DNA from: Proteobacteria bacterium SPGG2
Lineage (GTDB): Bacteria; Pseudomonadota; Gammaproteobacteria; Acidiferrobacterales; SPGG2
Length of the DNA: 14,059 nt
Assembly: GCA_001643475.1 (NCBI GenBank)
Contig: LXTK01000283.1
Coordinates: 1-14,059, forward strand
Direction: 5' to 3'
Shown piece after piece: positions 7,219-14,059 of the stretch. How positions within the stretch are numbered: the stretch's first letter is position 1; each line of letters starts with the position of its first letter. A program made the position numbers and the translations under genes. A model generated the notes under the pieces. The model made no database searches, was not told the origin of the DNA, and saw only the letters and a list, made by a program, of their open reading frames with translations.

Positions 7219-7544
7219 ATGCCAAAAACGCAGTCTTGCTGGCGCTTACATCAGTGATTTCCACCATTTTCAGCGTTTTAGCGCTCTCTTCCATCTGCGA
7301 TCATCGTCCAAACCTACGCCCGGGGTAGACATGCTAGTTGGGATCGCCGATCCTAAAGGGTGAGTCGGAAATCACCGATAAACCGAAGAGTCACGCGGGT
7401 TTTCGACTGGGGTCCTGTCGGGCCTGCGCCGCGCCTAATAGCGAGATCGCTAAGCGCCACTGCCAGCGGCTGAGTTATGGCCGGCTAAGTTGAACTGCCG
7501 CTAACCACTGGCGTGGTTTTCGGACTAATGGGAAGGGGAACGAC
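7219..7544. other. 326-bp gene-free interval between dacB and gltA
   Basis: No coding frame here looks like a protein and no tRNA-like cloverleaf is apparent. The first 110 bp after dacB hold no convincing terminator; a small AGCG/CGCT stem around a T-rich loop near 7270-7285 is the only candidate. A 13-bp palindrome GGATCG-C-CGATCC lies at 7341-7353 and could be an operator or chance. The last 90 bp contain nested inverted repeats described separately, and GGAAGGGGAA at 7531-7540 is the gltA ribosome binding site. I could not find a good sigma70 promoter, so the gltA transcription start is unresolved, but a promoter must lie here or upstream unless gltA is read from dacB. Confidence 0.5.
7455..7518 (+). 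promoter_or_regulatory. Alternative stem-loops in the possible gltA leader
   Basis: Two mutually exclusive stems can form just upstream of the gltA ribosome binding site. Stem A pairs 7455-7470 with 7497-7513: 6 bp AGCGGC/GCCGCT, a small internal loop, 2 bp, one mismatch, then 5 bp CGCCA/TGGCG, around a 26-nt loop. Stem B pairs AACCAC 7503-7508 with GTGGTT 7513-7518 around TGGC, followed directly by further T residues. Stem B uses the right arm of stem A, so only one can exist at a time. That is the geometry of an attenuator or of an operator, but no ligand or regulator is indicated and chance pairing in GC-rich sequence is possible. Confidence 0.3.
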
Positions 7545-8828
7545 ATGGAAAAGCAACGCTACAAGGCGATTATCTCCGGCGAGAACGGCGAGGCCAGCCT
7601 GCCCATACTTAAAGGTACGATGGGCCCACCCGCGGTCGATATCCAGCAGCTCAATGCTGAACATGGACTACTAGCCTTCGATCCAGGCTTTCGTTCGACC
7701 GCGTCCTGCCAAAGCGCGATCACCTATATCGATGCCGATGAGGGTGTGTTGCTCTATCGCGGCTATCCGATCGAGGAACTCGCGGAACATAGTAACTTCA
7801 TTGAGACCGCATACTTGCTGATGTTCGGTGAGCTACCGAACAAAGCAGAATATGAGGATTTTTGGCACTCGATTTCGCGCCATAGCCTGTTGCATGAACA
7901 AGTGCTGCTTTTCTATCGCGGATTTCGACGGGATGCCCATCCCATGGCCATCATGATTGGCGTAGTGGGAGCGATGTCGGCATTTTACCATGAAGACATG
8001 AACATTCAGGATCGTGACGATCGTATTAATGCTGGTATCCGCCTCATCGCTAAGATGCCGACGATAGCGGCGGGTAGTTACGCTTATAGTATAGGCCGGC
8101 CACTACGCTATCCGCGTAACGACCTAGGCTACTCCGCTAACTTTTTGCAGATGTTGTTCGGTGTACCGAGCGAGGATTTCGTCGTGGACCCGGTGTTGGT
8201 GCGGGCGATGGATATGATTCTATTGCTACACGCGGATCACGAGCAAAATGCGTCTACTTCAACCGTACGCTTGGCTGCATCGTCGGGCGCGAATCCCTTT
8301 GCCTGTATCGCAGCTGGAATCGCCAGCCTGTGGGGGCCGGCCCACGGTGGTGCCAATGAAGCGGTGCTGCGTATGTTGATGGAAATTGAAAAGCCGGAGA
8401 ACATACCTAATGTCATCGCCCGTGCTAAAGACAAAGATGATCCATTCCGATTAATGGGTTTCGGCCACCGTGTGTATAGAAACTTTGATCCACGTTCGCG
8501 GGTGATTCAAAAGATGACACGCGAGGCGCTCGATCACCTAGGTATCGATGATCCGCTACTAGAGATCGCGATGAAGCTGGAAGAGATCGCCCTCAAAGAT
8601 GAATACTTCGTCGAGCGTAAGTTGTATCCGAATGTAGACTTTTACTCTGGCATACTGTTACGTGTCATGGGATTGCCAATGACAATGTTCACCGCGATCT
8701 TCGCATTGGCGCGAACGGTAGGGTGGGTGAGCCATTGGCTAGAGCTGTCGGATGAGGGTCACGGGATCGATCGACCAAGACAGCTCTATATAGGCGAGAA
8801 ACTTCGCCACTACCCCAACAAGAAATAG
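7545..8828 (+). CDS. gltA: Citrate synthase (type II, hexameric form)
   Basis: Condenses acetyl-CoA with oxaloacetate to citrate, the entry step of the TCA cycle, in the cytoplasm. The 427-residue product carries the catalytic triad of the family: H267 in WGPAHGGANEAVLRML, H308 in MGFGHRVYRNFDPRS and D365 in YPNVDFYSGI. The length and N-terminal beta-rich domain (about 1-50, ending LLAFDPGFRSTASCQSAITY) are those of the NADH-sensitive hexameric enzymes of Gram-negative bacteria. The ATG is preceded by AAGGGGAA with 4-5 nt spacing, a good ribosome binding site. It converges on the DAHP synthase gene with 3 bp between stop codons. Possible leader stems lie upstream at 7455-7518. Identification is secure; the NADH sensitivity is inferred from family type only. 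Confidence 0.97.
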   Translation: MEKQRYKAIISGENGEASLPILKGTMGPPAVDIQQLNAEHGLLAFDPGFRSTASCQSAITYIDADEGVLLYRGYPIEELAEHSNFIETAYLLMFGELPNKAEYEDFWHSISRHSLLHEQVLLFYRGFRRDAHPMAIMIGVVGAMSAFYHEDMNIQDRDDRINAGIRLIAKMPTIAAGSYAYSIGRPLRYPRNDLGYSANFLQMLFGVPSEDFVVDPVLVRAMDMILLLHADHEQNASTSTVRLAASSGANPFACIAAGIASLWGPAHGGANEAVLRMLMEIEKPENIPNVIARAKDKDDPFRLMGFGHRVYRNFDPRSRVIQKMTREALDHLGIDDPLLEIAMKLEEIALKDEYFVERKLYPNVDFYSGILLRVMGLPMTMFTAIFALARTVGWVSHWLELSDEGHGIDRPRQLYIGEKLRHYPNKK

Positions 8829-8831
8829 TCG

Positions 8832-9983
8832 CTACGCACCTGACAAGGTGCGCTGTGGTCCCAGCTGCTGTTGCGCGAACGATTGCGCCAATGATCGGCG
8901 CTTCTCATAGGCTTCGCGGGCAATTGCTATATCTTCAAGGAAGTACGGCAGCTCTTCTAGCAACAAAGCCTGAGGTCCATCGACCAGTGCTTTCTGGGGG
9001 GCCGGATGAAAATCGGCGAGCACCATGTTGGCCCCCACTAAGACCCCCTGGGCAGCGACATGTAGGACGTCCAGCATGCCATCTGGATCTTGCTCGCGCG
9101 ACCCGACCGAATGTGATGGATCGATGCATACCGGCATGCGGGTGAGGCGTTTAATCACCGGCACATGAGCGAAGTCGACGAGGTTGCGGTGTGGATCACC
9201 CAAATTAGTTTTCATACCACGAAGGGCAAAGATGATCTTATGGTTACCTTCGCTGGCTAGATACTCGGCGGCGTTAAGCGACTCTTCCAAAGTAATCCCG
9301 AAGCCACGCTTGAGTAGAATCGGAAACTCCTGTTGTCGTCCCACCATCTTTAACAGCTCGAAATTTTGGGTATTACGCGTGCCAATCTGTAGCATGACCC
9401 CGGTTGGGTGCCCGCACTGATCAAGCGCTTGCCGAATTTCGTCCATGTGCGAGTCGTGGGCGACCTCCATCGTGATGACTTTGATGCCGTATTTTCCCGC
9501 GAGCTCGAATACCCACGGCAGGCATTTGGCGCCGTATCCCTGGAACGCGTATGGATTTGTGCGCGGCTTATAGGCACCCATGCGTGTACATAGCTGACCA
9601 TGCTCCTTGAGCGTTTGCATCATTTTTTCGACGTGCTCGCGTGTATCAACCGCACATAGGCCAGCGAATATGTTTAAGTTGCTCTGGTCGAAACGCACGC
9701 CGTTGTATTCGAAACCGGTGGAGCGGCCATCATCACGGTGACGACCGATGATCCGGTATTCCTCCGAAATCCTCACCACCCGTTCAACGCCGGCCAGGCT
9801 TTCGATCTCGGTCTTGTCCAATCCCAAGGTATCGCCGATGAGGTAGATTTCGGTGAGGGTCTGGCTGGCACCCACCTCGCGGTGCACCCGCGTAGTTATA
9901 TTTGGTTTGCCATTCAAGAAATCGACGATCTGTCGGTATTCCGGGCTCCCCTGAACGATATTGGACTGCAGAATGACTATCAT
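8832..9983 (-). CDS. 3-deoxy-7-phosphoheptulonate synthase family protein (AroF/Thermotoga-like, type I-beta)
   Basis: DAHP synthase joins phosphoenolpyruvate and erythrose 4-phosphate in the first shikimate-pathway step. The 383-residue protein has an N-terminal ferredoxin-like regulatory domain (about 1-75, MIVILQSNIVQGSPEYRQIV to VERVVRISEEYRII) and a TIM-barrel. Recognisable motifs are AGLC (C110), GAYKPRTNPYAFQGYG (136-151), QIGTRNTQNFELL (199-211), LLKRGF (223-228) and DPSHS (H291). Metal ligands corresponding to Thermotoga Cys, His and the last Asp are kept (C110, H291, D335); the Glu position appears to be D324 (LADFHP). Unusual changes are AGPC to AGLC, the normal ERG to LRG (255-257), a shifted TEA/TMEV segment and a longer stretch after DPSHS (REQDPDGML). 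It may be a divergent DAHP synthase or a paralogue with another substrate. It lies downstream of the SDR gene with a 95-bp gap. Confidence 0.85.
   Translation of the reverse strand: MIVILQSNIVQGSPEYRQIVDFLNGKPNITTRVHREVGASQTLTEIYLIGDTLGLDKTEIESLAGVERVVRISEEYRIIGRHRDDGRSTGFEYNGVRFDQSNLNIFAGLCAVDTREHVEKMMQTLKEHGQLCTRMGAYKPRTNPYAFQGYGAKCLPWVFELAGKYGIKVITMEVAHDSHMDEIRQALDQCGHPTGVMLQIGTRNTQNFELLKMVGRQQEFPILLKRGFGITLEESLNAAEYLASEGNHKIIFALRGMKTNLGDPHRNLVDFAHVPVIKRLTRMPVCIDPSHSVGSREQDPDGMLDVLHVAAQGVLVGANMVLADFHPAPQKALVDGPQALLLEELPYFLEDIAIAREAYEKRRSLAQSFAQQQLGPQRTLSGA
8835..8852. terminator. Possible shared hairpin at the convergent gltA/DAHP synthase ends
   Basis: A 6-bp perfect inverted repeat CGCACC/GGTGCG around TGACAA lies immediately after the gltA stop and inside the last codons of the oppositely oriented gene. 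Its position fits a terminator for gltA. There is no T-run on either side, so factor-independent termination would be weak; it may simply be coding sequence. Confidence 0.3.
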
Positions 9984-10078
9984 TGGACGGATCTCGGTTC
10001 CACAAATTCAGCGCTATTGTAACAACTGAGCACAAATAAGTATGCGGGCCGGCGCAACATCGGCGTGTTTCGGAGCGG

Positions 10079-10945
10079 TCAGGATTTCGTGCCGGTGCCA
10101 CTCGACGACAGCAGCAATCCGTCCACCCAGCTCGATGGGAGTAGGCGCTTTAGGATCGCGAACACGTGGGTGGGTATAGTAACGCGGTATCGAACTTTCG
10201 GGCGTCTGGCTTCGAGCGCGTGTACAACCTTCCTTAACACGGCCTCTGGTGGCAATGTAAAGGGTGGCTCTGCTGTTTGCTCCGCAAGACGCTTTTCGAG
10301 CGCTACATAAATGTCTCGATGGACACTGTGGTCAACACGGATGTTGGCCTGAAAGGCGGCATAGGCGTTTTTGCGAAAGTCACTTTGGATGGGTCCGGGC
10401 TCAATCAAGGAGACATAGATACCAGTGCCGCGTAGCTCCAAGCGCAGTGTGTCAGATAGCGCTTCCAGCGCGTACTTGCTCGCATTGTAAGCGCCGCGGT
10501 AGGCGAGACATACAAAACCGAGCACTGAGCTGATCTGGATAATGCGCCCACAACCCTGAGCGCGAAATATTGGCAGTATCCGGTTCGTAAGTTCTTGGGT
10601 GCCGAACAGGTTGGTTTCAAACTGTGATCGCAACGTGTCGCGAGTTAAGTCTTCGACGGCGCCGGGTTGCCCATAGGCACCGTTATTGATGAGGCCAAAC
10701 AGGGTGCCGCGGGCCCGCTTCCGGACTTCGTCGACGGCCTGCTCAATCGACTCGGATGAATCCAGATCCAAAGGCAAGGCTTCCAGCCCGGATCGCGCAA
10801 GCTTGGCCGCGTCAGCCGATTTGCGGGTAGTGGCGATGACGCGGTAGCCGCGCTTTCGTAGCCCCCGTGCTAGGCACAGCCCAATGCCAGTAGAGCACCC
10901 CGTGATCAAAATACTCTTGTCTTCATGCGGTTTACCCTTAACCAC
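10079..10945 (-). CDS. Short-chain dehydrogenase/reductase family oxidoreductase
   Basis: A classical SDR: NAD(P)-dependent oxidation or reduction of an unidentified carbonyl or hydroxyl substrate. The 288-residue product has the dinucleotide motif TGCSTGIG (15-22), the structural NNGAYG (87-92) and the tetrad N112 (TNLFG), S140 (QISS), Y153 and K157 (YNASK). PGPIQSDF (183-190) is the usual PG motif after the active site. The extra C-terminal 60 or so residues resemble SDR subgroups acting on larger hydrophobic substrates, but I cannot name the substrate. The start is GTG 10943-10945, chosen because a perfect AGGAGG lies 5 nt upstream. It is divergent from the GAF/HD-GYP gene and upstream of the DAHP-synthase-like gene on the same strand; a shared transcript is possible but the 95-bp gap does not prove it. 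Confidence 0.9.
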   Translation of the reverse strand: MVKGKPHEDKSILITGCSTGIGLCLARGLRKRGYRVIATTRKSADAAKLARSGLEALPLDLDSSESIEQAVDEVRKRARGTLFGLINNGAYGQPGAVEDLTRDTLRSQFETNLFGTQELTNRILPIFRAQGCGRIIQISSVLGFVCLAYRGAYNASKYALEALSDTLRLELRGTGIYVSLIEPGPIQSDFRKNAYAAFQANIRVDHSVHRDIYVALEKRLAEQTAEPPFTLPPEAVLRKVVHALEARRPKVRYRVTIPTHVFAILKRLLPSSWVDGLLLSSSGTGTKS

Positions 10946-10950
10946 GTCTT

Positions 10951-10956
10951 CCTCCT
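10951..10956 (-). promoter_or_regulatory. Consensus Shine-Dalgarno AGGAGG deciding the SDR GTG start
   Basis: Read on the minus strand, AGGAGG is followed by AAGAC and then GTG. This is the strongest ribosome binding site in the window and settles the GTG as the start codon although no ATG is present nearby in frame. Confidence 0.8.
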
Positions 10957-11110
10957 ACCACGCCCCAGGCGCCGGTTCGCTTAGTCTATCTTCTGGTCTA
11001 TCTTTATTGGTACTACCTTGGTGTTGATCAGTCTGAGGCCGTGCTGTAGGGTGACTATGGGTAGTGCGCCCAACCAGGTGCACCACTGATTATCACGTAA
11101 GCACACGTAT

Positions 11111-13048
11111 TTGAGTTCTATGCCCGAGACACACACACGCTTGTTGGTGGTAGATCAAGCGGCGATTGAGCCCGAGATCTTGCAACGTCTTTCAGTCCGT
11201 AGCGACTATGAGCGCATCGCGGCTGGCGCGCCGATCCCGTTGCTAACGCCTGGGACACTTCTGGTGCTTATCCCCGAACAGGCACGGGTTCTGATTACGC
11301 GCCAGGATTCGGACACCGACTCTAATCCCGATGCGATCGCCATCGTGCTCTGGCGTGAAGCGTTAAACACTGATTTGGATGCTACGCTTGTCGACCACCC
11401 TATGGTCGTCGGGGTGTTGGATTCAAGCTGTCTGGCTGACACTACATACGCAACCCTGAATGTGGGTCTTAGGCGGCTGCAGCACAGGGATGGTCCCCGG
11501 GCTGCAGATATGTTGGAGCGAGTGCTAGAGATAGGACGCGCCTTATCCTCCGAGAAAGACCTCGACACGCTACTAGATCTTATCCTGACTTATGCGCGCG
11601 ACCTTACGAATGCTGATGGTGCATCGATCTATACACTAGACGCGAACGGAAAGTTGTACTTTCGGCTTTGGCAGAATTTTTCTACCAGCGCAAGATCGAG
11701 CGCACAGAAAACACTAGTTGGTAAATACAGTATCGCTGGTTACGTAGCACGTACCGGTGAAGTCATTAACGTCGATGACGCCTATGAAATTCCCAAAACG
11801 GCCCCATACCGGTTTTCTCCCGCCGTCGACAGTAGTATTGGTTACCGTACGCGTTCAATGCTGACAGTACCACTGAAGAATAAAAGCGACGAAGTCGTTG
11901 GTATATTGCAACTCATCAATCGAAAAGATCAACCGAATGTGTTGTTGTCGACACCAAAAGACGTCGCTAGCCATGTATTCCCTTTCGACGAGCAAAGTCA
12001 GTCGATTGCACTGGCACTAGCTGGTCAGGCGGGCGTCGCTTTGGAGAACAGTATTTTATATAAGGACATAGAACGTCTGTTTGAGGGTTTCATTACGGCA
12101 TCGGTTAAGGCCATCGAAGCCCGCGATCCGACAACGGCAGGCCATTCTTTTCGTGTCGCAGGTTTCACTGAGGGGCTTGCCGTAGCGGTGGATCGGGCGG
12201 ATGGAGACGGGCTGCGAGATATCGGGTTTACACGTGAGCAGATGACGGAGTTGCGCTATGCGGCATTGTTGCATGATTTCGGAAAGGTGGGCGTGCGCGA
12301 ACAGGTGTTGGTTAAGGGAAAGAAGCTTTATTCACACCAATTGGAGACAATCAAACAGCGTTTCAAATATGCGGGCGCAACTATAGCGCGAGAGAGCTAC
12401 CGGAAATTAATCGATTTGCAACAGCAACAGCAGCTGAGTTCGGAGGAATTTGCCGCTCGCCGCCGCGAGATGGAAGAAATGTTGGCCTCGGAGGGTGAGC
12501 AACTTGAAGAGTTTCTGCAGGTCGTGCTACGCATGAACGAGCCAACAGTCTCGCGAGAAACCATTTCCGGCGATTTGGAAGCGGTGGAAGAGTATAAGTT
12601 TCCGGGGGAGAATGGTGAGGAACTACCGCTGTTGCAACCTTTTGAATTAAAGGATCTTAGCCTAGCCAAGGGTAGCTTGAATGCTGAAGAATGGAAGGAG
12701 ATTAAATCGCATGTGACCCACACTTGGGAGTTCCTCAGCCTTATTCCATGGACGAAAAATCTCAGGCTACTCCCCGAAATCGCTTACGCTCATCACGAGA
12801 AGCTCGACGGTAGCGGTTATCCGCGCCGCCTTACCAGTGCCGAAATCCCTATCCAATCCAAGATCATGACCATTGCCGATATCTATGATGCGCTAACGGC
12901 CCCTGATCGACCCTATAAAGCAAGCCTGCCGGTGGAAAAGGCACTGGACATCTTGCATGCCGAGGCGCGAGAGGGAAAAGTCGATCCAAGTCTGCTAAAG
13001 GTGTTTGAGGAGTCAAACACGTATATGCGTACGGTTGAGAACAAATAG
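11111..13048 (+). CDS. GAF domain plus HD-GYP domain protein, predicted cyclic di-GMP phosphodiesterase
   Basis: Predicted cytoplasmic sensor enzyme that hydrolyses cyclic di-GMP. Of 645 residues, 1-125 form an unassigned N-terminal region beginning TRLLVVDQ, possibly a degenerate receiver. About 135-315 is a GAF domain (LERVLEIGRALSSEKDLDTL, GKYSIAGYVARTGEVINV, LTVPLKNKSDEVVGILQLIN). The HD-GYP domain starts near 325: H345, H388-D389-x-G-K392 (LLHDFGKVGVREQVL), H534, HHEKLDGSGYP (561-571) and TIADIYDALT (587-596). All expected metal and catalytic residues look present. About 100 residues (420-520), with LQQQQQLSS and charged coiled-coil-like sequence, split the HD half from the GYP half. Starts are TTG 11111 or ATG 11120; the ATG is likelier, with a weak GAG 6 nt upstream. 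It is divergent from the SDR gene and ends 111 bp before the next gene. Confidence 0.9.
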   Translation: MSSMPETHTRLLVVDQAAIEPEILQRLSVRSDYERIAAGAPIPLLTPGTLLVLIPEQARVLITRQDSDTDSNPDAIAIVLWREALNTDLDATLVDHPMVVGVLDSSCLADTTYATLNVGLRRLQHRDGPRAADMLERVLEIGRALSSEKDLDTLLDLILTYARDLTNADGASIYTLDANGKLYFRLWQNFSTSARSSAQKTLVGKYSIAGYVARTGEVINVDDAYEIPKTAPYRFSPAVDSSIGYRTRSMLTVPLKNKSDEVVGILQLINRKDQPNVLLSTPKDVASHVFPFDEQSQSIALALAGQAGVALENSILYKDIERLFEGFITASVKAIEARDPTTAGHSFRVAGFTEGLAVAVDRADGDGLRDIGFTREQMTELRYAALLHDFGKVGVREQVLVKGKKLYSHQLETIKQRFKYAGATIARESYRKLIDLQQQQQLSSEEFAARRREMEEMLASEGEQLEEFLQVVLRMNEPTVSRETISGDLEAVEEYKFPGENGEELPLLQPFELKDLSLAKGSLNAEEWKEIKSHVTHTWEFLSLIPWTKNLRLLPEIAYAHHEKLDGSGYPRRLTSAEIPIQSKIMTIADIYDALTAPDRPYKASLPVEKALDILHAEAREGKVDPSLLKVFEESNTYMRTVENK

Positions 13049-13076
13049 ATAGTTCGTGTCTCCCCGGCGGTCGTTG

Positions 13077-13103
13077 TATAATCGCGCGAAATCATATTCG
13101 CGC
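13077..13103 (+). promoter_or_regulatory. Candidate promoter -10 with adjoining 7-bp inverted repeat
   Basis: TATAAT at 13077-13082 is a perfect -10 element, preceded by TTG. A -35 at the right distance (TTCGTG, 13053-13058) is poor, so activation or a different sigma region contact would be needed. Immediately after it, GCGCGAA (13084-13090) and TTCGCGC (13097-13103) form a perfect inverted repeat around ATCATA, covering the expected transcription start. This could be an operator or the 5' hairpin of the oxidoreductase mRNA, and it might also help terminate the preceding HD-GYP transcript. Confidence 0.45.
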
Positions 13104-13159
13104 TTAGCCCCGAAGTGCTCGAGCAGCGCTAACAACGATCCAGTAACCTCCAGATCTCC

Positions 13160-14059
13160 ATGAGTTCCATTCGGCAAGCAACCAGTCCCTCCGCGGATGC
13201 AGCCCGCAAGATTCGCGTTGGTGTTGTCGGTGTGGGCTATCTTGGGCGATTTCATGCGCGAATCTATAACGATATGCCGGATGTCGAGCTTGTGGGTGTG
13301 GCCGACATTGATCCGAAGTCAGCACAATCGACGGCAGAGAAGCACAGCTGCAAGGCGTATACGGATTCCGTTGAGCTGCTCGACCAAGTCGAGGCAGTAA
13401 GTATCGTTGTACCTACCGCCGCTCACCTCCAAGTAGCACGACCCTTTCTAGAGCGTGGCGTACATATGTTGATGGAAAAACCCATCGCCCCAAGCTACGA
13501 AGAGTCGTTGGAGATCGTTGAGTTGGCCGAGCGCGACAATTTGATTCTACAAATCGGGCATCTTGAACGATTTAATGCGGGCGTCATGGCATTGGCTGAG
13601 CACGTCAGCAATGCCCAGTTTATAGAAGTGCACCGTTTAGGCACGTTCGTTGAACGGGCGACCGACGTTGATGTTGTCACGGATCTGATGATCCATGACA
13701 TTGATATTGCTACCTCGCTGGTAAAAGCGAAGATCAAAGACGTAACGGCGGTTGGTATTCCAGTGTTGACAGAGCATGTGGATATCGCCAACGCACGGCT
13801 AGAGTTTGAAAACGGTGCCGTCGCAAACGTAACGGCGAGCCGTGTATCGAACAAGAAACTACGTCGCATACGGGTGTTCGGACAAAATACCTACTACGGA
13901 CTCAATTATATTGACCAGCAGCTGGAGATACTTCGCGCCAAACCCAGCGAAACAGACGGTGGCCGGCGTGAAATCGTAACCGAACGACTCAATATCGAAC
14001 CACGACCTCCCCTAGATGCAGAGTTGCAGGACTTTATCGAGGCTGTCCGGGAAGGCCGC
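13160..14059 (+). CDS. Gfo/Idh/MocA family oxidoreductase, cut by the window end
   Basis: NAD(P)-dependent sugar dehydrogenase family. The visible 300 residues stay open to the last base. The N-terminal Rossmann fold carries G24-x-G26-x-x-G29 (GVVGVGYLGRFHARIY), followed by the EKP motif with K107 (MEKPIA) and the C-terminal domain signature IGHLERFN (132-139) and DLMIHDIDI (175-183), where H179 and D180 are the expected catalytic or substrate-contact residues. The HLERFN plus DLMIHDID combination recalls family members in nucleotide-sugar and lipid A pathways, such as the UDP-GlcNAc 3-dehydrogenase GnnA, but this is a guess; downstream neighbours would decide. The ATG at 13160 lacks a strong ribosome binding site; the next in-frame ATG is inside the fold. 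A candidate promoter lies 80 bp upstream. Confidence 0.9.
   Translation, partial: MSSIRQATSPSADAARKIRVGVVGVGYLGRFHARIYNDMPDVELVGVADIDPKSAQSTAEKHSCKAYTDSVELLDQVEAVSIVVPTAAHLQVARPFLERGVHMLMEKPIAPSYEESLEIVELAERDNLILQIGHLERFNAGVMALAEHVSNAQFIEVHRLGTFVERATDVDVVTDLMIHDIDIATSLVKAKIKDVTAVGIPVLTEHVDIANARLEFENGAVANVTASRVSNKKLRRIRVFGQNTYYGLNYIDQQLEILRAKPSETDGGRREIVTERLNIEPRPPLDAELQDFIEAVREGR

Noticed and set aside
7341..7353. Palindrome GGATCG-C-CGATCC as a defined operator
   Set aside because: It is a single 13-bp copy with no partner site, promoter element or known regulator match, so it is mentioned only in the interval description.
9184..10022. Plus-strand open frames across the DAHP-synthase-like gene
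   Set aside because: They lie antisense to a well-conserved protein and show no family signature.
11030..11060. Sigma70 promoter for the GAF/HD-GYP gene (TTGATC with TAGGGT 17 nt later)
   Set aside because: The -35 matches only moderately and the -10 poorly; such matches are expected by chance in a region of this size.

Overview
The window looks like a chromosomal segment of a gammaproteobacterium with moderate GC content. The evidence is the ribosomal operon order rpsP-rimM-trmD-rplS, a XerD that aligns with the E. coli protein almost end to end, a hexameric-type citrate synthase, a DacB/PBP4-type peptidoglycan hydrolase and a GAF/HD-GYP signalling protein. I cannot name a genus. Nearly everything is housekeeping or core accessory content. 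I see no phage, insertion sequence, CRISPR array, tRNA or rRNA.

Layout: 4-1672 (+) is the rpsP-rimM-trmD-rplS operon, in which trmD is broken by an internal out-of-frame deletion. 1738-4769 (+) is a tightly overlapping group: a 595-aa exported helical-repeat protein, an O6-alkylguanine-DNA alkyltransferase gene (ogt-like, also broken by an internal out-of-frame deletion) and xerD. 4768-4855 is an unusual inverted repeat built from 7-bp units, lying between xerD and a convergent 230-aa two-TM hypothetical gene (4867-5559, -). 5752-7218 (+) is dacB, followed by a 326-bp gene-free stretch with possible leader structure and then gltA (7545-8828, +). A DAHP-synthase-like gene (8832-9983, -) converges on gltA with a 3-bp gap; upstream of it on the same strand is an SDR oxidoreductase (10079-10945, -). 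Divergent from that is a GAF plus HD-GYP protein (11111-13048, +), predicted to degrade cyclic di-GMP. The window ends inside a Gfo/Idh/MocA oxidoreductase (13160 onward, +).

The strongest anomaly is the pair of damaged genes. trmD lacks about 86 codons, including the SAM-binding knot, and ogt lacks about 30 codons including the arginine-finger helix. In both, the sequence either side of the break is well preserved, the lost length is 1 modulo 3, and the genes are only 2.7 kb apart. They are either very recent deletions or a shared assembly artefact. Because trmD is normally essential for reading-frame maintenance, read-level checking comes first. Other points worth a second look are the heptad inverted repeat, an HD-GYP domain split by an insert of about 100 residues with an apparent partial duplication, a DAHP synthase family member with changed active-site motifs, and mutually exclusive stems just upstream of gltA.
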